DNA from: Thermodesulfobacteriota bacterium
Lineage (GTDB): Bacteria; Desulfobacterota; Desulfobacteria; Desulfobacterales; Desulfosudaceae
DNA length: 64,000 nucleotides
Direction of reading: 5' to 3'
Assembly (NCBI GenBank): GCA_040753795.1
Contig: JBFMDX010000001.1
Coordinates: 124,001 to 188,000, forward strand
The notes below the pieces were generated by a model that searched no databases, was not told the origin of the DNA, and worked only from the letters and a program-made list of their open reading frames with translations. How positions within the stretch are numbered: position 1 is the first letter of the stretch; each line of letters opens with the position of its first letter. Made by a program: the position numbers and the translations under genes. Below are positions 60,501-64,000 of the stretch, piece by piece.

Positions 60501-62878
60501 AGGGTGACACGCTGGCGGATATGGCCATGTATTATTATGAGAGGGATCTGGCGACGGAACTGGATGATAACGTGCCCACCACCGCCAACGACACGGCCCG
60601 TCATCAGCACGTCGTTACCTACAGTATTTCTTTCGGTGTCATCGGTACCCTTGATCCAAAGGCATATGCTTTTAATTCGAGTTCGACTGGCTGTCTTTCC
60701 GGAGCAACCTGCACGGCGGCGGCGCCATGCAATTGCGTACCCTACTGGCCGTATATCCCCCAGAAAGATGAGGGATGCCTCGAGAAGATCGACGACCTGT
60801 ACCATGCCTCGGTTAACGGACGGGGAAAATATTTTGCCACCTCCAACGTCCGGCAGTTATCGTATGCCTTGTCGACGATTTTAAATGAAATTTCAGATCG
60901 CCGGGGATCGGGCGCGTCGGTGGCGGTCAGTACCCAGGAGTTGACGGAAGATACCCAGCTTTACCGCGCCTTTTTCAATACTTCCGGCTGGTTCGGGGAA
61001 CTGGGCAGCTGGAAGATCAATCTGGATGGCTCCATAAACCCCACCCCCACCTGGCTGGCCGCAGGACTTCTGGATGCACGGGATTTAAGCGCCGATCCGC
61101 GGACTATATTCACCTATAATCCGGACGTACCCAGCGGTGTGCCCTTTGAACTGGGCAATCTGTCTCCCGAACAGAAAAAGTTTCTGGGAACCACTGACGG
61201 AGAACGGCAACGGCTGATCGATTTTCTGAAAGGCGACCGCTCGCAGGAGGAGCATAATGGCGGCCCTCTGCGCGATCGTGTCTCCCGTTTGGGCGATATC
61301 GTCCATTCAGCGCCGGTGCACGTTATGTACGCAGACGGTAATGACTACCTTTACGTCGGCGGTAATGACGGCATGCTTCATGCGTTTGACGCCGCGTCTA
61401 CAAGTGACGGTGGGCAGGAAGTATTTGCCTATATCCCGAGTCTTGTGTACGAAAATCTGGCCTACCTGTCTGATCCCGATTACAGACACCGGTATTACGT
61501 GGATACAACCCCCTTTATAGACTCGACAGGGCTGCTGATCGGCGGTCTGGGAGCGGGCGGCAAAGGCTATTTTGCCCTGGATGTGACCAGTCCCGGGACT
61601 TTCAATTCCAGCGACGTGTTGTGGGAGTACCCTCCCGGCATTGACAACGATATGGGTTTCTCCTTTGCCAAACCGATTGTCGTGCCGCACCAGTATGGAC
61701 GATTGGCGATTTTCGGCAACGGTTATGACAGCAAGAACGGCCGGGCCGTGCTGTATGTTCTCACGCTGGATGCCAACAACGCCATCGTGGAAGTGAGGAA
61801 GATTGACACCCTGGCCGGAAGCCAGTCCGGAGATCCGGAGGTTACCACGGGCTGTAACGGCCTCTCTTCTACCATGGCCGCGGATGTCAATTATGATAAT
61901 CTGCTGGACTTTATCTATGCCGGCGATATGCAGGGTAACCTGTGGAAATTTGATCTGACCGCCCCGACGTCGTTAGGCTGGAAGGTCGCCTATGGCACGG
62001 CCGAGGCCCCTCAACCGTTGTTTAAAGCCGAGTATGAAGGCGTCCCGCAGCCAATTTATGCCAAGCCAAGCGCCATGCGGCACTGCCTGGCCAATCGCGA
62101 GGGCTATATCGTGGTCTTCGGCACCGGCAAGTTTTTTGCGCAAGGCGATCACCAGGACACTTCGCAGCAGACGATCTACGGCGTCTGGGACTGGGCCGAG
62201 GAACTGGAAACCGGCGACATCGTCGATCCGAAAAACTATCCGCTGGGTGCCCCTTCACGGAAGACCGACTACGCCGAGTTGCCGGTCCTGCTGGGCGGAT
62301 CTTCTCCGGTTACCTTCGCCCTGCAGGGGCAGTCCGCTGGAAGCGTGTCCGGTATTTTCAGCGAAACCTCTGCAATCAAACTGTATGACAAGTACAAAGA
62401 CCCCAATGGCATTCCCAACGACGCAGACGACCAGCGGGCCTGGTTTGACGCCGACACCTGGCAAGCCAATGGCGCCGGTTATACCGGCGTCAGGTATGCA
62501 GGCTGGTATTTAGATCTGCCCAATACCGGCGAACGCGTTATCGCCGATACCACCATCCGTTCCGGTCTGGCCATCATGGTTTCGCTGGATCCTTCTCCGG
62601 CGCCCTGCAAGCCCGGCGGTAACTCCTTTCTGATGCTGGTACGGGCCTGCGACGGAAGCAATCCGGAAGAAGAGGTGCTGGACACCAATGATGACGGTGT
62701 TATTGATGACAAGGACGATGGCAGTAATCGCGAAGAACTGCCTGATATTGTTTACAAGCCGGTTTTTGTTGAAGGAGATAACACAAAGATGTTTTTCGAC
62801 GAAAAGAAAGGCAAAGAACCTCCTTCAGAGCATCTTGGCGTGGCTTACTGGCAATTTTTAAGAGTCCTGCATGAATGA
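51590..62878 (+). CDS. pilY1: Giant PilY1-like pilus-tip adhesin with 39 MopE-type repeats
   Basis: About 3,760 residues. After a signal peptide (KPILFLLVLLALDLFLATA) come 39 tandem units of about 65 residues (51731-59413), each with DGDGYGNPAVS, QPAGYV, DCDDTN, NPGATEVCDG and DNDCDGTTDEGC type segments; this is the putative metal-binding MopE motif. A VWA-like region follows (MLLLDNSGSMSW, ending about 60870). The PilY1 beta-propeller comes last (GDIVHSAPVHVMYADGNDYL, YVGGNDGMLHAFDAAS, GAGGKGYFALDVTSP), with an EF-hand-like DTNDDGVIDDKDD near the end. PilY1 with minor pilins primes pilus assembly and binds surfaces; ordinary PilY1 is about 1,000 to 1,200 residues. The start is uncertain: GTG 51548, TTG 51578 or ATG 51590. 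Confidence 0.88.
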   Translation: MNAKEIRHVSMGSFSGIKSARARLTKPILFLLVLLALDLFLATAVMAARFYRDADSDGYGNPSVYVDRRIRPSGYVTNSDDCNDANSAIHPGVQDVCDSVDNDCDGTTDEGCVTWYRDSDNDLHGNPAVSTVSLVQPAGYVVDNTDCDDTNSAVFSGATEFCDTLDNDCDGSTDEGCVPWYRDLDGDGYGNLNVSQTANSRPPGYVADSSDCNDSDAAIFPGATEVCDGKDNDCDSSVDEGCQSWYQDGDGDGYGNPAISQQAVGQPAGFVSGNTDCDDADAAINPGAAEVCDTGHKDENCNGLANEGCQTWYQDGDGDGYGNAAVSVSAFAQPAGYVGNSTDCDDTDAGSHPGALEVTGDGHDNDCDGETDESLVWYWDGDGDGYGDAANTSVVAAPGYVLNNMDCDDTNAAANPGATEVCDNVDNNCNGVTDEGCQIFYHDNDHDGYGDPAASVADTNLPAGYVNSGTDCDDSDAAVNPDAFEVCADSKDNDCDGTTDEGCQLWYVDNDGDGFGNPAVSVSASVQPTGYVGAGTDCDDTNAAISPGAREVCDEVDNNCNGFVDEGCIQRWYQDNDGDTFGNPAVSYTGEKRDGYVLVPGDCDDTRISINPDAPEVCNDGIDNNCAGGVDEGCLEWYLDADGDTYGNPGVSVNAVEQPAGFVADSSDCNDSNAAAHPGAEEACDGMDSDCDGSIDEGCQAWYQDADGDGYGNPAVSTEAIMQPAGYVNNDDDCDDTKASINPGAEEACDDGEDNDCDGSTDEGCMTWYQDADGDTFGNPDVSDNTGDQPAGYVERAGDCDDTRADINPDQAEVCDDGTDNNCAGGVDEGCVRWYRDNDGDTFGTADYVMAIGQPAGFAARSGDCNDANAAVNPDATEICDGIDNDCDGDRDEGCVRWYRDSDDDTYGDPAVSFESVSQPAGFVGMAGDCNDTDAAIHPGVAEVCDGGDNDCDGIVDEGCMLWYRDADGDTYGDAGVSSNANAQPAGYVNGNTDCDDTSAAVNPGAPEVCGDGIDNNCSGDADEGCLTWYRDADGDGYGNPGVSTVSSTQPAGFVRDGMDCDDTDSLVHPGAVEVCDGIKDDNCDGAVDEGCVAWHQDADDDGYGNAAVSMISIAQPAGYVLDRTDCDDTNAAVNPGLTEVCDDGLDNNCAGGVDEGCLTWYQDADGDHYGNAGVSITAITPPAGYVFDRTDCDDGDPGVHPGAMEVCDGLDNNCAGGTDEGCLAWYRDADGDNYGNAGVSMTSLTQPPGYVPDNTDCNDANPGVNPGAAEICDSWANDEDCDGSWDENCQWWYQDADGDNYGNNAIWLVSQTAPPGYVLDWKDCDDTNPAINPSAVEICGDGLDNNCNWNIDEGCVTWYQDGDGDNYGNSAVSVVSETQPAGYVMDGTDCDDTDPLIHPGATEVCDGINDEDCDGAVDERCLVWYQDGDGDGYGNAGVTLTAVDQTGGYVAVAGDCDDTNPGVNPGVAEVCGDGLDNNCDGGTDEGCLVWYQDSDGDNYGNAGVSQSAAYQPPGFVPDNTDCDDTNPLKNPGMSEKCGDGIDNDCDGNIDDISCVNWFKDVDGDTYGDPTQTTMAVGQPAGYVSRAGDCDDGNAAVNPGVPEVCGDAIDNNCNGSQDEGCVIWYQDGDGDNYGNAGSFVTSIIQPPGYVPDSTDCDDGNAAVNPGQTEVCGDGLDNDCAGGADNGCQTWYQDGDGDNYGNPSVWIVSVTRPPGYVEDRTDCDDANPAVHPGAQEVCDNWMTDEDCDGVWDEGCQGWCQDADGDTFGNSAVWVNAMVRPPGYVYDWNDCDDTNAAIHPGVPELCDGIDNNCNWWTDETCVTWYEDADGDNYGNSAVSVVAIVQPAGYVADGTDCDDTNAGVNPGMAEVCADGLDNDCFGGADNGCLTWYPDSDGDNFGGPGAPMDAIVQPAGYVSDDTDCDDTNTAVHPGAMEVCGDGLDNDCLDGADNGCLTWYQDSDGDNYGNAGVALATVIQPPGYVSDGTDCDDTNAGVNPGMAEVCGDGLDNDCAGGVDDGCQVWYLDNDSDSYGDPAVSTQSAIRPAGYVSNNMDCDDARAFVNPGATEICDGIDNNCVGGIDEGCTAWYRDNDGDNFGSAVSTRADLQPAGYAALPGDCNDANAAINPGVTEVCGDGVDNDCDGGLDEGCVRWYRDSDGDAYGDPAVSVDAVSQPAGYVAAGTDCDDNDAAVNPGAVEVCDGVDNDCDGGLDEGCVAWYQDNDADGYGNDAVTTIAVTQPAGYAGRGGDCNDADTAVNPAAVEICDGADNDCDGRADEGCVAWYQDLDGDTYGDSAIAVTAVLQPLGFAARDGDCEDSNAAVNPGVTEVCGDGVDNDCDGSADEGCITWYQDLDGDNYGLPGAVIEAVTRPDDYTDRGGDCNDADSDVNPGVAEVCDDGIDNDCDGSQDEGCADWYQDNDGDGYGSVHTISDFTRPPGYVAVPGDCNDADAAIHKGVRETCDGIDNDCDGAVDEGCIFWYQDLDGDKFGNPEVYIKEVSQPAGYVAAGGDCDDANPAIRPFVLDLCDHLDNDCDFASDEDVPKEDYKKTYQDYDGDGYGNPGVYVEDCMLDVGYVIDASDCNDKDADVHPEAFDVCDNGIDEDCSGADRPCGTTATRGCANIAAVPLETQVDSAPPIVMLLLDNSGSMSWNVMCPGEADGLYKGYSDCTTGNNEYWQAQYSGKNTIYYNPNVEYTPWPNYSNANKQRPRQHPDASPTTDLDSKFETFSGAGGIDVKVAHYYAWSSTEQRPYLVFVNNSSVTYYRINPPADNELDANHVTGPVAASAVPNDAIIPQAWKDGNRECSAAEADAARQNFANWYQYYRTRMLTAINTLVSVVSNVSGIKLGVTTINVNSASGFFEPVLVDDKVDTASGHDGPANRQSVIDFILESGVPNGGTPLLRTYRSLGDYFDNAAHDSRPSPWASEEEGGECQMAFIILMTDGYYNGANPGIDDEDGNQNTAFDGPPFADAYGQGDTLADMAMYYYERDLATELDDNVPTTANDTARHQHVVTYSISFGVIGTLDPKAYAFNSSSTGCLSGATCTAAAPCNCVPYWPYIPQKDEGCLEKIDDLYHASVNGRGKYFATSNVRQLSYALSTILNEISDRRGSGASVAVSTQELTEDTQLYRAFFNTSGWFGELGSWKINLDGSINPTPTWLAAGLLDARDLSADPRTIFTYNPDVPSGVPFELGNLSPEQKKFLGTTDGERQRLIDFLKGDRSQEEHNGGPLRDRVSRLGDIVHSAPVHVMYADGNDYLYVGGNDGMLHAFDAASTSDGGQEVFAYIPSLVYENLAYLSDPDYRHRYYVDTTPFIDSTGLLIGGLGAGGKGYFALDVTSPGTFNSSDVLWEYPPGIDNDMGFSFAKPIVVPHQYGRLAIFGNGYDSKNGRAVLYVLTLDANNAIVEVRKIDTLAGSQSGDPEVTTGCNGLSSTMAADVNYDNLLDFIYAGDMQGNLWKFDLTAPTSLGWKVAYGTAEAPQPLFKAEYEGVPQPIYAKPSAMRHCLANREGYIVVFGTGKFFAQGDHQDTSQQTIYGVWDWAEELETGDIVDPKNYPLGAPSRKTDYAELPVLLGGSSPVTFALQGQSAGSVSGIFSETSAIKLYDKYKDPNGIPNDADDQRAWFDADTWQANGAGYTGVRYAGWYLDLPNTGERVIADTTIRSGLAIMVSLDPSPAPCKPGGNSFLMLVRACDGSNPEEEVLDTNDDGVIDDKDDGSNREELPDIVYKPVFVEGDNTKMFFDEKKGKEPPSEHLGVAYWQFLRVLHE
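51731..59413 (+). repeat. Array of 39 MopE-type coding repeats
   Basis: By reading the protein I count 39 units averaging 197 bases, with the unit ending in an EGC-like triplet. Most units keep four Cys: DCDD, E-V/I-CDG, DNDCDG or DNNCAGG, and DEGC. The units are diverged at both DNA and protein level, with segmental similarities. Units 5, 19-21, 26-28 and 38-39 depart from the pattern. Confidence 0.9.
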
Positions 62879-62933
62879 TCGGGCGATGGCGGTGGCCGCC
62901 CCTGAGCGCGGTTTGGTTTTTTAAGGAGATACG

Positions 62934-63269
62934 ATGAAAAAAGGCATGCTTATTGTGATAATGATGGCGATGATACTGGCGCCCCTGGCGCTGCCGGCGG
63001 AGGAATCGGTGCCCGCTGATCCGCTGATGGGGGCCGTGGAATTCGGTACCCAGGAAGAGCCCGAACTGGTCTGGAAGTCCGGGCGAATCGATTCGATCAA
63101 TGACAACGGCATGGTTGTCGATGACGCCGGCTACAGGTTTTCTACTGATATTAAATATTATAGTGAAAGCGGTGTGCGATTGACACGGTTGAATTTTTCA
63201 CCGGGAACGCCCGTTAAATTTGTTCTGAAAAAGGACCTTGTCACCGTGGTCGCGCTGGTGAAGATATGA
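62934..63269 (+). CDS. Small secreted protein downstream of the PilY1-like gene
   Basis: The 111-residue protein has a signal peptide (GMLIVIMMAMILAPLALPA) followed by a mature region of about 90 residues with beta-type segments (WKSGRIDSINDNGMVVDDAG, TPVKFVLKKDLVTVVALVKI). I do not recognise a family, but small secreted proteins in this position commonly belong to the pilus operon. AAGGAG before the ATG and a 55-base gap suggest co-transcription. It might help anchor or process the adhesin, which is inference. Confidence 0.75.
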   Translation: MKKGMLIVIMMAMILAPLALPAEESVPADPLMGAVEFGTQEEPELVWKSGRIDSINDNGMVVDDAGYRFSTDIKYYSESGVRLTRLNFSPGTPVKFVLKKDLVTVVALVKI

Positions 63270-63314
63270 CCGGAAGTAATATATAAAAAAATCCGGCCAA
63301 TAAAAATAATCGGT

Positions 63315-63857
63315 CTAAAACCGCTCATAATGGGTGAATTCGGCTATTTCCCGGCGTTTGGGCGCGCTGGCCGGTTTGGCCGGATAGCCTAAAGGAATCA
63401 TGGTCACCACTTCATATCCTCCCGGAACGCCGAGAATTTCCTGAATCTTGTTATGATCAAACAGACCCATGACCACCGCGCCTAAACCCATGTCCTGGGC
63501 CTGAAGGCAGATGTTCTGGGCGGCAATGCCGATGTCAAACATGAACCAGTCGCCGAACTTGGTGGTGACCACATCTTTGTAGTATCCGGAACTCTTCAGT
63601 TTGGCGCAAAGCACCAGTACCACCGGCGCCGCGGACACGGCTTTCTGGGCCGGATTTCCCTTCAGGACCGCTTCGCTGAGCTGGTCCTTGATCTGCTGTC
63701 CCCGGACCACGATCACTTCCCAGCACTGGGTGTTGGCCCAGGATTGGGACCATTGCACGGCCTCCAGCAACTCCTTAACGACCGCCTCCGGAACATCCTT
63801 CTCTTCGTATTTTCTGATACTTCTTCTGTTCTTAATGGCTTCCATGACAGCGCCCAT
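63315..63857 (-). CDS. Nitroreductase-family flavoprotein
   Basis: The 180-residue protein is a compact nitroreductase: AIKNRRSIRKYEEKDVPEAV, WANTQCWEVIVVRG, AQNICLQAQDMGLGAVVMGL and VVTMIPLGYPA. It lacks the dimer extensions of larger relatives. AAAGGAGATT precedes the ATG at 63857. The upstream frame to 63917 is leader without a site. It is the second nitroreductase of the window and is not closely similar to the one at 46307-47044. Substrate unknown. Confidence 0.9.
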   Translation of the reverse strand: MGAVMEAIKNRRSIRKYEEKDVPEAVVKELLEAVQWSQSWANTQCWEVIVVRGQQIKDQLSEAVLKGNPAQKAVSAAPVVLVLCAKLKSSGYYKDVVTTKFGDWFMFDIGIAAQNICLQAQDMGLGAVVMGLFDHNKIQEILGVPGGYEVVTMIPLGYPAKPASAPKRREIAEFTHYERF

Positions 63858-63894
63858 GACAATCTCCTTTTTATGTTTTCCTGCCTTGCGGCGG

Positions 63895-64000
63895 TTATAC
63901 CAGACGGCCTCTTTCAATATATTCCACGTCTTCCACTTCGATGGCCCGGACGATGTGCCGGTTCATGCGGCGTTTCATTTCGCCCACGGTTTTTCTGTCC
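63895..64000 (-). CDS. 3' end of a gene running off the window
   Basis: The minus strand is open from the window edge to a TAA at 63895-63897. It encodes about 34 residues, including KTVGEMKRRMNRHIVRAIEV and DVEYIERGRLV. The stretch is charged and helical and ends 38 bases before the nitroreductase start, so the two are likely co-transcribed. No family can be named from this fragment. Confidence 0.55.
   Translation of the reverse strand, partial: DRKTVGEMKRRMNRHIVRAIEVEDVEYIERGRLV

Overview
The window looks like a chromosome segment of an anaerobic Desulfobacterota (sulfate-reducer-type deltaproteobacterium). This is an inference from gene content: a futalosine-type menaquinone operon, ferredoxin and flavodoxin fusion proteins, a Tat-exported DUF362 protein, an operon of acyl-CoA dehydrogenases with a ferredoxin-acyl-CoA ligase fusion, and moderately GC-rich DNA with AT-rich gaps carrying long hairpin repeats. 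No rRNA, tRNA, CRISPR array, transposase or phage gene was recognised.

Layout. 0.1-3.6 kb (+): cyclophilin, metallo-beta-lactamase-fold hydrolase, SAM methyltransferase, hotdog thioesterase and a flavodoxin/ferredoxin lipoprotein. 3.6-5.1 kb (-): a CGGC-domain protein and a secreted protein of unknown function. 5.2-13.9 kb (-): one long operon for menaquinone by the futalosine route, in transcription order ubiD-like (mqnL), ubiA-like (mqnP), ubiX, mqnE, mqnA, mqnC, a four-helix-bundle (S23-type) gene, ubiE/menG, mqnD, mqnB. Several gaps of this operon hold repeats: a REP-like double hairpin, GTGGTTAA-type octamer arrays, and long inverted repeats around the S23-type gene.

14-35.7 kb is a mixed housekeeping and envelope region: PP2C phosphatase, two START-domain proteins, an AsmA-like giant, PlsC with an ATC-hydrolase-like partner, an Uup-type ABC-F protein, a DUF362 protein, a polytopic GT-C-like protein, a formate/nitrite channel, a secreted rhodanese with beta-repeat domains, a zinc-phospholipase-like secreted protein with a HEAT-repeat partner, and a FadR-type regulator whose probable operator occurs both before its own gene and before the HEAT/phospholipase pair.

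35.8-48.6 kb (-) is a single-direction run starting at a near-consensus promoter: thiolase, nitroreductase, ferredoxin-acyl-CoA ligase fusion, two paralogous 500-residue acyl-CoA dehydrogenases, a third dehydrogenase-like protein lacking the catalytic glutamate, a TPR/membrane protein and a TVP38-flavin disulfide reductase fusion. It reads as an acyl-CoA oxidation module with unusual redox wiring.

48.6-64 kb: a LysE exporter, an AT-rich gap, then pilW-pilX-pilY1 and a small secreted protein. The PilY1-like adhesin is about 3,760 residues and carries 39 tandem MopE-type putative metal-binding repeats between its signal peptide and its VWA and PilY1 propeller regions. PilW beside it carries two Cys-free DNNGDG loops of similar type. 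This is the most striking system in the window: a type IV pilus tip complex with a very large array of acidic, Cys-rich metal-binding-like repeats. A nitroreductase and the 3' end of one more gene close the window.
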